Of a DNA stretch of 64,000 nt, positions 35,416-46,260 are shown in pieces. The stretch covers positions 5,208,001-5,272,000 of the forward strand of contig OY755171.1 of the NCBI GenBank assembly GCA_963576735.1, written 5' to 3'. The notes under the pieces are model-generated. The model made no database searches and was not told the origin of the DNA. It saw only the letters and a program-made list of their open reading frames with translations. Origin of the DNA: Bedellia somnulentella. Lineage: Eukaryota > Arthropoda > Insecta > Lepidoptera > Bedelliidae. Within the stretch, counting starts at the first letter, position 1, and each line of letters begins with the position of its first letter. Made by a program: the position numbers and the translations under genes.

Positions 35416-35667
35416 GCTGTGTAGTGTCGGCTTAAAATAGCACTACCCCATTTCTTCCGGTGGATGTACGTAAAAGGCGACTAACGGTATTGGGGCTTTG
35501 TAAGGGATTTTTGGGCGATGCGGTTGGAGACCCATCACCAACAACCTTTATTTTACCATCTTTTCCCCACGTAACTTTCAAAAGTGGCTGAGGAATTTCT
35601 AATTCCTTAGCTCTGACTACCCCTTCTTGGGATTTATAGCCGTGAGTATATGAATGAATTAATGAAT
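35416..35667 (+). mobile_element. SINE family A, full-length (A1)
   Basis: GCTGTGTAGTGTCGGC to GCCGTGAGTATATGAATGAA. The tail has mutated to ATGAATGAATTAATGAATG and runs straight into a SINE B head. Confidence 0.9.
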
Positions 35668-35963
35668 GACAACCGTGATAGCTCAGTGGGTAGCACACCG
35701 CTAATGAAAAGGGTTCAAAGCCAACACCAATTTCTAAAGCCATATGTGTGGTTAATTCATTATGATTGTTAACGGTGAGTAAAAACATCGCGGAAAACGC
35801 ACATGGCTAAGTGTACTTAGTCATGTAACACTGTGATCGTACACAAAGAGCGATAGGCCTTCCCCCTATCTCATGAGTACACTGTCCAAGCAAAACGTGG
35901 GTACTCTGAACATCAGGTGACAATGACCATGTATAAGTACCTCTACCAAACCCCTGCGGGGTT
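35668..35963 (+). mobile_element. SINE family B, shortened
   Basis: Head GTGATAGCTCAGTGGGTAGC. Part of the B-box area and the GCCTACACC block are compressed. The 3' end CTACCAAACCCCTGCGGGG breaks into unrelated sequence before a TATG tail. Confidence 0.8.
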
Positions 35964-36330
35964 TCAAGTTCTTGAATTGATAAAAAAATATACATTATAT
36001 TAATTTTTTGCACACTTATTCTGCATCAAAAAATATTTCAAGTCCCCGTAATCTATACGAAATTTAGGCGTCTTATGGCAACTTGATGAATTTTAATTAA
36101 GATGAATATTGGAGAGGAACTTTCTCAAGCACAAGGTAAAATCCATATTCAAATTAGCGAGCTTATTTCACTTTCTTGATAAATTTGTAGAAGCTGATGA
36201 AATTCATACTGTCAGTGATTTTAACGTTTTCAAAATTAAACATTGGTTATGACTCGATCGGAATCGAAATTGATAACTAAACCGGCCCTACACGGCAAAC
36301 GTAATATGATTAAAAAAAAAACTAAAATTA

Positions 36331-36532
36331 AGTAGCCAGAGCTTTAGAGGTAGAAACTCTTTAGCCACATTTGGAAGTCGATAGGGGATAAGATGGTAGA
36401 TGGTAGGTGATGGATCTCCAAACGCATCATCCAAAAAAATAAAAATCTACACAGCCCCATACCCTTAGTTGCCTCTAATTACTCAACCGTGGGTAGACAG
36501 CATTAATGACATTCTAAGCTGGCACTACACGA
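36331..36532 (-). mobile_element. SINE family A, diverged
   Basis: GTAGCCAGAGCTTTAGAGGT to GCTGGCACTACACGAC, with an A2-type 5' end. The tail end is lost. Confidence 0.75.
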
Positions 36533-36617
36533 CAGCTTTCAAAGCTGCTAAAATCATGTATGTTGGTTAATTCAAAAACATTGTTATGAGTAGAATGCAG
36601 TTTTTTTTAAAAAAATA

Positions 36618-36871
36618 GCTGTGTAGTCTAGGCTTAGAGTAGCACTACCCCATTTCATCCCGTGGGAATAAAAAAGCCCCAATTTCCTTCATAAGAGGCT
36701 TAGGGAATTGGAGCTTTTTTTAGGGATTTTTGGGCAATATGGTTGGAGACCGATTACCAACAACCTTTATTATACATCCTTTCCCCACTCAAATTTCAAC
36801 AGTGCATGAGTTGTTTCTTATTCCTTAGCTCTGGCTACCTTTTCTAGGGATTCACTACCGTGAGTATATGT
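36618..36871 (+). mobile_element. SINE family A with internal inverted duplication
   Basis: GCTGTGTAGTCTAGGCTTAG to CCGTGAGTATATG. Within it, AAAAAAGCCCCAATTTCC (about 36668) is mirrored by GGAATTGGAGCTTTTTT (about 36705), making a local hairpin that replaces the usual block. Confidence 0.8.
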
Positions 36872-37649
36872 TAATACATTTGAGAAAAATAAATAAACTT
36901 AAAAATACTACTTTAATACTATGAACATGGGTAAAATTACATACTTCTAAATTAAATTACACACATATTTTTTTAAAAAAATTCACCTTACATAATTATT
37001 AATACAAAAAAACAGCTGTTGATATATTAAAAAATAAGTAAATAGATACTTCAGTAATGTACGAGTACAGGGATTTATAGCTGTGAGTTAAGCTAGGTAG
37101 GTATGCCCCAGTAATAATAACTTTCATTAGAACAAAAACTTGATAGCATAATTAATTTTTCCTTGAAAATTCTAGAGAAATTGTATTAAAATGTTTCTTA
37201 TTGACTGATTCAGCTACGAGACGTTGGCAAGCAAATTACACGCAAAGATATATTGCTTGAGCGTGTTGTGTTTGCGTAAGCAAATGAACGGTTCCTTTGT
37301 AAATAGCTGCTGGTAACACTTTATTAGACTAAATAGGCGTGTTGCTTTTGTAATTGTTTTCTACAATGAGTTTTTCTGTGAAGTGTAATGGACGTATATA
37401 GAGGAAGCGGAACCTTTTACTATAAGCATAAGCTAAACAATTTAGCATTTAATTTACCATATTCACTCTTATAATAAAAATATTTATTTATTGCTGGGTA
37501 TTGAGCCACTGAATAAAGAAGAATATATCGTATATTTTCAGTCAGCGCTTCACAGGCTATAGAGTGAAAAATATTTGAAATGAATTGATGTGCAAGGTAG
37601 AGTATGATATAAGCAATGATAAGATATAACTTGGCACATAGAGAATATA
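36872..37649. other. Gene-free stretch
   Basis: A small family A trace (GGGATTTATAGCTGTGAGT) lies at about 37072. Nothing else. Confidence 0.45.
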
Positions 37650-37903
37650 GAGGAACGTTAGGTGGCAAAAGAGATATATAGAGCAAATGTTGAGGGTGTA
37701 GTTAGTAGAGGAAGGCCGCGTTGAAAACCAAATAGAAAACGCTCTTACGAAGGTGAAAGTCTGCAGTGAAAAGAATAAAAGAGCATGAATGAGAAATATG
37801 TTGAACTTGACAGAAACAAGATAAATTTTGTCGAATCGTACAAAATGGCAATCTATAATCTTTGTCTACCCTAATAGGAACAACGGGTGTGAGTATAGTA
37901 TAG
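37650..37903 (+). pseudogene. RTE LINE 3' end, decayed ORF
   Basis: AAAAGAGATATATAGAGCAA (peptide KEIYRAN), GTTAGTAGAGGAAGGCC (VSRGRP), ATAAAAGAGCATGAATGAGA and TCGTACAAAATGGCAATC. The 3' end GTCTACCCTAATAGGAACAA, then GGGTGTGAGTATAG. The frame is broken in several places. This tail is the clearest in the window for comparison with SINE tails. Confidence 0.75.
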
Positions 37904-37908
37904 TTATT

Positions 37909-38153
37909 GCCGTGTAGTGTCGGTTTAGAATAGCCCTACCCCATTTCTTCCGGTGGGTGTACGTTAGAGGCGACTAACGGTATGGGGCTATTAAGGTATT
38001 TTTGGGCGATGCGGTTGGAGACCCATCACTAACAACCTTTATTTTTACTACCTTTTCCCTACTCAAATTTCCAAAAGTGGCTGAGGAATTTCTAATTCTT
38101 TAGCTCTGGCTACCCCTTCCTGGGATTTATAGCCGTGAGTATATGTATGTATG
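37909..38153 (+). mobile_element. SINE family A, full-length (A1)
   Basis: GCCGTGTAGTGTCGGTTTAG to GAGTATATGTATGTATG, inserted just after the tail of the RTE fragment. Confidence 0.9.
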
Positions 38154-38554
38154 TAAATAATTACTTCACAAGGGAAACCAGGAGACTTTACGCTAGATGT
38201 TAGATAAAATAGTATTTTCAATTCATTTACACTTTAATTTAAGCCCTATTTAAAGTGTTTTGTAGTAGTTAAAGAAAAGAAGTAGAAAAATCTGATTCTG
38301 ACAAATTGCCAACGCTTTGTTAAAAGGATTAAAAGATTTGGCTCTGAATATAATTGTCTCTCAACTAAGACTGTTAAGTCGTCTACTAAGAAAGGCATAT
38401 TAGCTATTATGTAATTTAAGCAATTTAAGATTTTTTTAAACTGTAGCCTACTGAATAACAGGGCGGTTGTTCATAATATAATATTATTTCAGAAAAAAAC
38501 TGGTATAAAATTGTTAGAAACAACTAGATACATATTAAAACGAAGCTATCCCCT

Positions 38555-38640
38555 TAGCTTATAGCCTTATAACCCTTAACTGCCTCTTACGAACACCCAC
38601 AGGAAGAATTTGGGTGGTGCTGTTCTAAACCTCAGAGCAT
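38555..38640 (-). mobile_element. SINE family A, fragment
   Basis: CCCTTAACTGCCTCTTACGA, CACCCACAGGAAGAATTTGG and GGTGCTGTTCTAA. Confidence 0.55.
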
Positions 38641-39292
38641 CAATTTATCAACGAAGTAGGGAATCAAATGTTATTCAGCTCTTATTTAAACATAATGGTG
38701 TCTGTATAAGTATAGTCTCTTAGTCAAATTATATTTTGATTTTGAGTAATACTGTTAAAGCACACCTCTAATACCAAATTTTTAAACATTTTTGTCAATA
38801 CCGATAGTCAGTTCCCCCAATTAGTACATATTAGAATAAGTAGCTGTAAGTATCATCAATAATAAATGGCTTACAATTATGTTGAATGAAAACCTATTGT
38901 TGAATTATTAAAAGCTAACGAGAGGAACGTTTTGGACGTATTAAGCGACACACGACACTAAAAGCCTTTGACACTCTACGAACGAGTAATTGAATGCACG
39001 TCCAAAGTAAGTCTCGTAATAGGGACATACGGGCTGTGATTTTTATCATTTGAAAGAAATCTGGCATTATCTTTAAGCCATGTACCCTTCTTTGATAAAA
39101 CGGCTTTTTTTTATATCTTACATATATCATTTATTATTTTATATTTACTTAGATTAGCAAACTTTTGAAAAATTTTACTTACACCTTAACTACAAAGATA
39201 AAAAAAAAGTTATAAGTTGATAAGTAAAAATTTAATAGCGTTAGATCCTACCGGAAAAGTTTGTGTTTATAAAAAAAATGAATTGTATGGCA
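38641..39292. other. Gene-free stretch
   Basis: A 71-codon minus-strand basic frame (38915-39130) with no recognisable domain. Confidence 0.45.
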
Positions 39293-39600
39293 ATTTTAAG
39301 GTGGTTTGGACACATAGTGAGGATGGATAAACGTAAAGCGGCAAAAGAAATATATAGAGCCAATGTTGATGGTGTTGTTAGTAGAAGACAGCGTAAAACG
39401 CTTGAAAACTAAATCAAAAATGTTCTTTCGAAGGCGAAAGTCCGTAATAAAAAGATTTTTTATTCTTTTATTCTTTTGAGCATGTATGAGAAGAATAATG
39501 TATGTGAAAGAAGCTAGAGATAATTATCATGATCGTACAAAGTGGCGATCGATAGTCTTTACTAACCCCAATGGGAACAACGAACAACAACAACAACAAA
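39293..39600 (+). pseudogene. RTE LINE 3' end with (AAC)n tail
   Basis: Opens with a frame reading RWFGHIVRMDKRKAAKEIYR, the classic RTE-like motif after the reverse transcriptase, then a VDGVVSRR trace. A small T-rich insertion (about 39460-39478) and frameshifts follow. The end is GTGGCGATCGATAGTC, then TAACCCCAATGGGAACAACG and an AAC-repeat tail, so the tail motif differs from the TATG type. Confidence 0.8.
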
Positions 39601-39674
39601 ATAGGAGTTAATTAGAGTAAGTAATTGTGTAATTCTATGTTTGTGGGAGTGGTTGTCTGTATCTTACTCGACAA

Positions 39675-39845
39675 ATCACAAGTTTTATAGCGTATGCTAA
39701 ATAACTGATTTCTTGGTGATTCCAAGTCTGGTGCTGCCTCATTTAAAATAATAGTTTAGAATTATAAATATTAAATACTGAAAATATTACTAATTCTGAT
39801 TATTAATCCTGTGTCAGGCCTACACTAATGAGTCTTTAATAAAAT
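39675..39845. repeat. Tandem duplication, unit 1
   Basis: TTTTATAGCGTATGCTAAAT, TTGGTGATTCCAAGTCT, TACTAATTCTGATTATTAAT and CCTGTGTCAGGCCTACAC recur in the same order in 40258-40390. Unit 1 has about 40 extra bases in the middle. A SINE B copy interrupts it after 39845. Confidence 0.8.
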
Positions 39846-40217
39846 TATAAGCATAAGCATAATAATAAGCATAAACGTTCACGCTGAATATCCCCGAAGT
39901 GGTTGGCAGAGGTACTAATACTTCTGAACTTCACGTGACTTTGTCACCTGGTGTTCAGAGTACCCACGTTTTGCATGAACAGTGTACTCACGTGATAGGG
40001 GGCAGGCCTATCGCCGTTTTGTACGAATACACTGTCACATGACTAAGTACAACTCAGCCATGTGGGTTTCCTCACGATGTTTTCCCTCACCGTTAACAAC
40101 CATGATAAATTAACCACACATATGTCTTTAGAAAAAACAAATTGGTGTAGACCCGACCCAGGATTTGAACACTAGTCGTTTGCACGATAACCGAGTGTTC
40201 GACCCATTGGGTTGCTA
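39845..40217 (-). mobile_element. SINE family B, full-length, inside a tandem duplication
   Basis: Complete from the tail (ATAAACGTTCACGCTGAATA) to the head (GTTCGACCCATTGGGTTG). TAATAAAATTATA on the left and TAATAAAAATATA on the right form a 13-bp target duplication with one change. Confidence 0.85.
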
Positions 40218-40257
40218 AATTTCACAGTAATAAAAATATATGGATGATTTATACTTA

Positions 40258-40390
40258 CAAGCTTTATAGCGTATGCTAAATAGCTGATTTATTGGTGATT
40301 CCAAGTCTCGTTTTAATAATAAAAATATTACTAATTCTGATTATTAATCCTGTGTCAGGCCTACACCAATGGGTTTTTAATAAAATTATA
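40258..40390. repeat. Tandem duplication, unit 2
   Basis: Second copy of the 39675-39845 unit. It ends in TTAATAAAATTATATGCATG, which shows the sequence before the SINE entered unit 1. Confidence 0.8.
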
Positions 40391-40600
40391 TGCATGATTT
40401 ATATATTTTGAACTTTGGGGGCATGTACAAGCATGGCCGATTCGCATTTAGTCATGTGTATTCCTATAAAACGGCAATAAGCCGGCGCCTTATTATGTAC
40501 TTATGTGTGAACTTTGGACACCAAGTAATAAAACTATTACGAGAGACTCACAAGCATTAGTCCTTTTGCCACCCCTTGACTTATGTGACGTTGATCTGAT
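40345..40600 (+). mobile_element. SINE family B, old copy
   Basis: CAGGCCTACACCAATGGGTT, then GTCATGTGTATTCCTATAAA, ACGGCAATAAGCCGG and TTTTGCCACCCCTTGAC. Heavily diverged and overlapping duplication unit 2. Confidence 0.55.
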
Positions 40601-40601
40601 T

Positions 40602-40845
40602 ATTGTGTAGTGTCGGCTTAGAATAGCACTAGTCCATATCTTCCCATGGGTGAGCGTAAGAGGCGAATACATCGGGGCTTTTTAGGTGAGTTTTGGTGAT
40701 ACGGTTGAAGATCCATCACCAAAAACATTGATATTACAATCTTTTCTCTACTTAACTTCTAAAAGTGGCTGAAGAATTTTCTGATTCTAAAGCTCAGGAT
40801 ACCCCTTTTAGGGATTTATAGCCGTGAGTATATTGTATGTATGAA
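40602..40845 (+). mobile_element. SINE family A, diverged full-length
   Basis: ATTGTGTAGTGTCGGCTTAG to GCCGTGAGTATATTGTATG. Confidence 0.8.
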
Positions 40846-41217
40846 TATTTTAACTTAAAATTAAAAGGAGTATTCCGATCCGTGAGGGTTAATTACTTTT
40901 CAACACAAATATCAAAAGGATTGGGCTCCCGTGTGTAACAAACAATACATAGCTCAAAGGGTAAAGGCATCTAACAGCAGAGCAGCATTTTGTCAAAGCT
41001 AAAAAAGGGACTTTTTGCGCATACGGTATACTTTAAATCGTATTTGTAGACGTGTTTTATAAGTACCTTTTCTGCTATTATTCACATAATTATGTAGGAC
41101 ATATAACAAACAAAAATGTTCACCCGACTAAAAGAGAAGGATTATGATTTTCGCGCTTTTCTCATACAGGGGCATTTAATCTATATAAATCTATCATACT
41201 TATAAAATACTATACTA

Positions 41218-41240
41218 TGAACAAAAAGATTTAAATTATG
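41218..41240 (+). repeat. Short copy of the SINE C 3' end
   Basis: ATGAACAAAAAGATTTAAAT also ends the SINE C copies at 41548 and 50784. It could be an extreme 5' truncation or a rearranged flank. Confidence 0.5.
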
Positions 41241-41384
41241 TGATAGTAAGGCGTTTTCAACATTTGCATTCTATCTGAAAAAATAGACAAGTGGCCTTCC
41301 GAATTAGTAAAAAATTCGGAGGTAGGAAACGCAAACACTACTAAAACGTGTAAAAGAAATAAAGGATAAAAGAATTTCGCGCTG

Positions 41385-41548
41385 GCAGCCATTGACACGG
41401 TAGTTCAATTGGCAAGAGCGACGGGGGTGTATACCCGAGGTCGCGGGTTCGAATCCCTCCTTTGTCGATTTTTTTTTTCTTTTATTTATTCTTTATTTAT
41501 TAGTAATAATCCCCACATGAGGTTTTCATGTACAAAAAGATTTAAATT
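41385..41548 (+). mobile_element. SINE family C, tRNA-derived
   Basis: Head CGGTAGTTCAATTGGCAAGA (A-box region), GCGACGGGGGTGTATACCCG, and a perfect B box GGTTCGAATCC, ending CTTTGTCGA. A T-rich link TTTATTTATTCTTTATTTAT follows, then the 3' block AATAATCCCCACATGAGG and ACAAAAAGATTTAAAT. It shares no 3' end with families A and B. Confidence 0.75.
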
Positions 41549-41694
41549 ATAAAATAACTTAATAATAATCATATATTGCATTTTATTTACCTAAAGAGGA
41601 TTTTGATATTTTTCTGTAATTTATAAGATTTTCGTAGGAATTAAACATGCGAACTAATTCAATGATAGAAAGTCATAACCCAAATTTGATCATG

Positions 41695-41735
41695 CCATTA
41701 GGTAGGACGAGACTATCGATCGTCATTTTTCAACA
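41695..41735 (-). mobile_element. RTE LINE 3' end trace
   Basis: TAGGTAGGACGAGACTATCG and ATCGTCA. Short and diverged. Confidence 0.3.
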
Positions 41736-41788
41736 AAAATGTAATCGAGTTAAAAGCAGGTTGTAAATAAACGCCAGAAAGATTTTAA

Positions 41789-42392
41789 CCCTCGGCATGC
41801 CTGGTTGGGTCTGTGAGACCCACCGCAGCCGTTAAACCGTTATAATTCGTTGTAATTTGAAATTCGCGCGCAACCGCTCTCAGTAGCTGACCGTAGTGAA
41901 CTGATTGTCGCCCTCCGCCCGCTACCTCAGTCCGGGGCCTGCTCCAGTAGTGAAAGGATCATGTGATCATCAAAGTGATAGAACATGCAATTTTCCAGTG
42001 TGGAAATTGCTATGTTCCTAAAAATGATGTCGGAAATGAAGAAGACTAATTATTTTAGCTTAGAATATAAAATAACGTATGTGCATTATGATCCCCAAAG
42101 TCTGATTGTGATTTCTTTAGTTTTAGTTGATTTTGCATGTTTATGAACATAAGATGTTTAATTCTACGTTAAAAAACAAGGTAAAAGTTTAATTAATTAT
42201 TTTTTTTAAAATATTATTAATTCGAACACATATTTTATTTAAAACCCTAAAAAACATGTTTAATTTTATTATAAAATCAAAAATATACTACATTGATATC
42301 AATTTGTAGGAGAAAAAAAAATATTTAAATTTAGGGTCTCACCGACCCACCAGGCACGCCATGTAACTTTTTTCTACCAGGCACGCCGAGGG
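41789..42392. mobile_element. piggyBac-like MITE
   Basis: TTAA (41785-41788), CCCTCGGCATGCCTGG at the left end, CCAGGCACGCCGAGGG at the right end, and TTAA (42393-42396). Subterminal motifs GGGTCTGTGAGACCCACC on the left and GGTCTCACCGACCCACC on the right. It is 604 bp with no transposase coding. TTAA duplications and CCC-starting TIRs place it in piggyBac, but the TIR differs from the 13343-14963 element, so a different transposase would be needed. Confidence 0.85.
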
Positions 42393-42396
42393 TTAA

Positions 42397-43162
42397 AGAT
42401 ATAACTTTAAAGACTTAAATATTATTAAAAAATACATAGATTTGCGGATTTGCATTTATTATTAACGGTTTACCAAGGCTGAAAACATGACCTAGAAATA
42501 AAACCTTGTCCAAGCAAACACAAAATGATATAAAATTATATTTTATTAAATTCTTATAATTTTCCTGATATGAAGTTGCTTTATTTTTTTGCAGTTGCTT
42601 TATTTTAGAGTTTGGTTGGTTTATCATATAGATTTAATTGATATTTTTTATATCTTTCTTGTTAAAAAGAAAAAAAAGAAACCAATTTCATGTCAATTCA
42701 GGTGTCATGGGAGGCTGCTGAGGATGTTGAGGATTTTTGGTTGATTTTGGAGACGATAGACCAACGATTTATCGTCTCCAGCCCCAACGGCTTTGATATA
42801 TTCTCACTAACTATTTGCGATACAACCACGTCTAGTCTTCCAATCTTTTTCTCACTAACAGCCCTAAAGTATCTGTTTAATTTCTGAGGCTCTATCTACC
42901 CTTTTTAGGATATATAACCATAATTTTTAGTAGGTAGGTAAATGATTTTTACTCTTTTGATTTTTTAATATTTTTGTAAGAAAACATTTTTTCTTTTAAT
43001 TATCTTTCAAACGTTAACCGTGTTGCACTATTTGTTCGATTTTTCAACACGTTTTGGTCACACATATTGATATAATATTCACCTTATATGAGTATGAAGA
43101 AAAAGATATTGACACGAAGTGTGTAATATATTACGTCTAATGTCACTAGGATAATTAATTAT
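42397..43162. other. Gene-free stretch
   Basis: A trace of the family A 3' end (CTATCTACCCTTTTTAGGAT) at about 42890. Otherwise nothing recognised. Confidence 0.45.
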
Positions 43163-43176
43163 ATTTAGAACAATTT

Positions 43177-43428
43177 GCCGTGTAGTGCCGGCTTAGAATG
43201 TCGCTACCCCTTTCTGCCCACGGGTGTCGTAAGAGGCGACTAAGGGTATTGGGGCTTTTTATTGGATTTTTGGGCGATGCGGTTGGACCCAATCACCAAA
43301 AACCTTTATTTTTACCATCTTTTCCCCACTCAACTTCCAAAAGTGGCTGAGGAATTTATAATTCCTTAGCTCTGGCTACCCCTTCTAGGGAAATATAGCC
43401 GTGAGTATATGTATGTATGTATGTATGT
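43177..43428 (+). mobile_element. SINE family A, complete with target duplication (A2)
   Basis: GCCGTGTAGTGCCGGC to (TATG)n. ATTTAGAACAATT at 43163-43175 and 43429-43441 is a perfect 13-bp target duplication, defining both ends of the family. It is the best reference copy. Confidence 0.95.
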
Positions 43429-43682
43429 ATTTAGAACAATTAACTTCCACAATTTGTTACAATGAGCAGAGCAATTAAGCTAGTTAAGTTAAGGTGCAGT
43501 GTCAAAGTAACAGTATCACGGATACAAATTATTTCGACTAAAACGCGACCAACTTGTGTAACTTTTGGTCGGTGACTTTTAACTGGGGCAGACATTTTGA
43601 GAAACATACAACTATGACTATTACTGCTGCAGACAATCAGATAATGTCGACAGTTCTTAATACATATGACCTCAACTCAACT

Positions 43683-43858
43683 AAACTAAAACGTTTGCGC
43701 CGTATATCTCTGAAGGGGTTGGCAGAGGAACCAATACTTCTTAACATCACACGACATTGTCACCTGGTGTTCAGAATATCCAAGTTATGCTTGGACAGTG
43801 TACTCATGTGGTAGGGGGCAGGACCATCGCTGTTTTGTATGAATACACAGTCACAAAT
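43683..43858 (-). mobile_element. SINE family B, 5'-truncated
   Basis: AAACGTTTGCGCCGTATATC, GAAGGGGTTGGCAGAGG, CATTGTCACCTGGTGTTCAG and GAATACACAGTCAC. Confidence 0.75.
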
Positions 43859-43923
43859 TAAAATTAAGTAATCATTCCGACCCAACTCATCTTTTAGGCC
43901 TTATATCCGCGAAAAGATGCCAG

Positions 43924-43970
43924 AGCTCTGGCTACCTCTTTTTGGAATTTATGGCCGTGAGTATGATATA
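43924..43970 (+). mobile_element. SINE family A, 3' end only
   Basis: GCTCTGGCTACCTCTTTTTG and GGCCGTGAGTATGATAT. An extreme 5' truncation. Confidence 0.65.
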
Positions 43971-45084
43971 TATCTGTAAAAGTAAGTAAGTAATCTTGTA
44001 AATTAAAGTATTATGTGACCTCTTAAATATGATAGAAGAAAAGAAGTGTAAAGGTGAATATTATTTCATGAATTCTTTAGAATCATCTGCAAATGCATGG
44101 TCAGTGAGAAAATGGTACCTAAGCTTCGCTCTGTGTTAGTTCAAGTCCGGCAGGAAATTTGATTGTAAACTTTTGTTAGAATCTTTGATGAACCAAAGTG
44201 TTCCAATTGTCGAGGCTCTTTTGTAGTGTATAAAGTTAGTACGGTAAAGTACTTTTTTGTTGCTTTCAGATTTATTGAGTTACTAGTGGTGCGCATGTTT
44301 AATTTTTTTTCAATTATACACTCCAAATTTATGTCGGTTTCTGATTTTGAACGAATTTTCTTGACTTAGTTGTACTTACTACTTTCCATGATTTTCACGA
44401 TTGCACATTATACCTAAAACAACTATTGATTTTCGGAGATTTGGATCGCGTGTTATTACACGTTTTTTTAAAGCCCGACGTTTCGAAAACTTTTCAGTTA
44501 TCATGGTCACGGGAAGACTGAGATGTTTTTTGTCATTATACAGTGCTATAAAATTATTAATACTAACTTCTTTAACAAAATATATAAAAATATTATATTT
44601 ATATATATACTATATTTATATGTGTGTATATTTATTAAGAAGAAGTATATTTAATATAATTATTTTACATATTTTATAAATTAATATTGAGGTTAGGGTT
44701 GTAGGGTTGTGTGTGTTTAGTTAAGTTTGTTTTTATTTGCATATTAATTTTCAATGACATCTGTTTAAGAGTTTTGTACTTGTTTTTCCTCACCATAAAG
44801 GTTGACTGGAAGAAAACGCGTTAAGGCGATAAGTCCGCCTTTGTGTACTTAGTCCTTATGATCTGTACCTATATAAAAACATTGTATTTGTATGCAATAA
44901 AGTGTTTAATAATAATAAAATATAAGTTACATTTGCGTTTAACATTTGCTATGGATAAAAAGAGCTAATGTTATCTGGAGTCTTCCTAATGTTCTTCCCT
45001 TAGTTGTGCTTATGATTGGGTGTTTAGCAGGTGGTAATTGCAAACCATCAACTCTTGTGAAGTATGGATGTTTATTTCAATAGC
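43971..45084. other. Gene-free stretch
   Basis: A weak SINE C-like head at 44100-44160 (ATGGTCAGTGAG, GTTCAAGTCCGGCAGG). Otherwise no recognised element. Confidence 0.4.
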
Positions 45085-45215
45085 ACATTATTCATAAGCA
45101 CTTTTTCATGTGACGATGTACTCGTATAAAACGGCGATAAGCCTCCCCCTAATTAGTAAGTACACTGTCCAAGCAAAACGTGGGTAAGATATACGAACGG
45201 CGGGAACGTTTGAAT
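45085..45215 (+). mobile_element. SINE family B fragment
   Basis: TTTTTCATGTGACGATGTAC, AAACGGCGATAAGCCTCC and CACTGTCCAAGCAAAACG. Truncated at both ends. Confidence 0.65.
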
Positions 45216-45484
45216 TCGAGAGTTAAAAATGACATCAGCTCTCAAGACTAAATTATCAAGAGAGTCATTACAGCAGCGTCAAATATACAACAGACGTAAA
45301 AACTATCTTTTCTCTCTTATCTCATTATATACTTCATCTGTTGCATTGATCAATATTGCAGATGCCCGAGGAGAAAAAAAAACGCTTGTAGTATTGTGAT
45401 ATATTTCATTTTTGGTTTTGGGTTAAAAAATTTAGTTTTATGTTATAACGGTCACTTCATTTATAAAAAATCTCAGCTCTAACT

Positions 45485-45580
45485 CAAACGATCACGCCGC
45501 ATATCGCCGAAGGTGGTAGCAGAGGTACTTATACTTTTCAACATCACGTGACATTGTCACTTGGTGTTCAGATTACGGTT
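45485..45580 (-). mobile_element. SINE family B, 3' fragment
   Basis: AACGATCACGCCGCATATCG, CCGAAGGTGGTAGCAGAG and TTGTCACTTGGTGTTCAG. Confidence 0.65.
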
Positions 45581-46078
45581 TATAAGATACAGCCTGGTAA
45601 CAGACGGACAGACATTTACCCTAAAAATACTCTAAGAAACCAATATTTCACTTCTTAGAATTACTGTAATAACGCTTAATATTCTTCATAACCATAGTTC
45701 TTATCATAAATACCAGCATTGTTACACATAAACAACATGAAAACGCACAACAAATTAACTGGAATCCCATTCGTGCCATTAATTTAAAGAAATGTAAAAA
45801 CGTAAGCTCGCCTCATCCATTAACGTACGAAATCCATCTCCTAATGAATTTTAAATATTAATGGATCCGAGTTCCCTTAATTGCACTCCACTCATATGTT
45901 TTCTGTTTTTCTAATGTTATAAATTTAAATTGTACAAGACTTGGACGGTTTTATTGCAAAAAAAAAGGAATAATGTAAACATTTTTCCTGTCCCAGTATT
46001 CAAATCATTGATGTATTAGGAAATACCCCGCTCCGTGAACTTTTGAAATAAATGAGCTGGCTTTTTTATATACGTTGA

Positions 46079-46192
46079 TATATTCACGGCTGACATATAT
46101 CTCAAAAAAGGAGTCGCCAGAGCTTGAAAATAAGAAAGACTTAAACTTTTATCGGAAGTAAAGCAGGGAAAAGATTATAAAATACAGGGTGT
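46079..46192 (-). mobile_element. SINE family A, fragment
   Basis: TATTCACGGCTGACATATAT, GAGTCGCCAGAGCTTG and AAGCAGGGAAAAGATTATAA. The 5' half is absent. Confidence 0.55.
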
Positions 46193-46260
46193 TTCTATTG
46201 GGGTAGGCAGAGACCGATCGCCACTTTGTACGATTCTGGCAGACCTCTCGAGCTTAATTT
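46193..46260 (-). mobile_element. RTE LINE 3' end fragment
   Basis: TTGGGGTAGGCAGAGACCGA and TCGCCACTTTGTACGATTC, the reverse complement of the RTE 3' end. Confidence 0.65.

Noticed and set aside
41392..41466. Functional tRNA gene
   Set aside because: Perfect B box, but the arms do not form a full cloverleaf and the sequence continues into a repeated SINE C tail.
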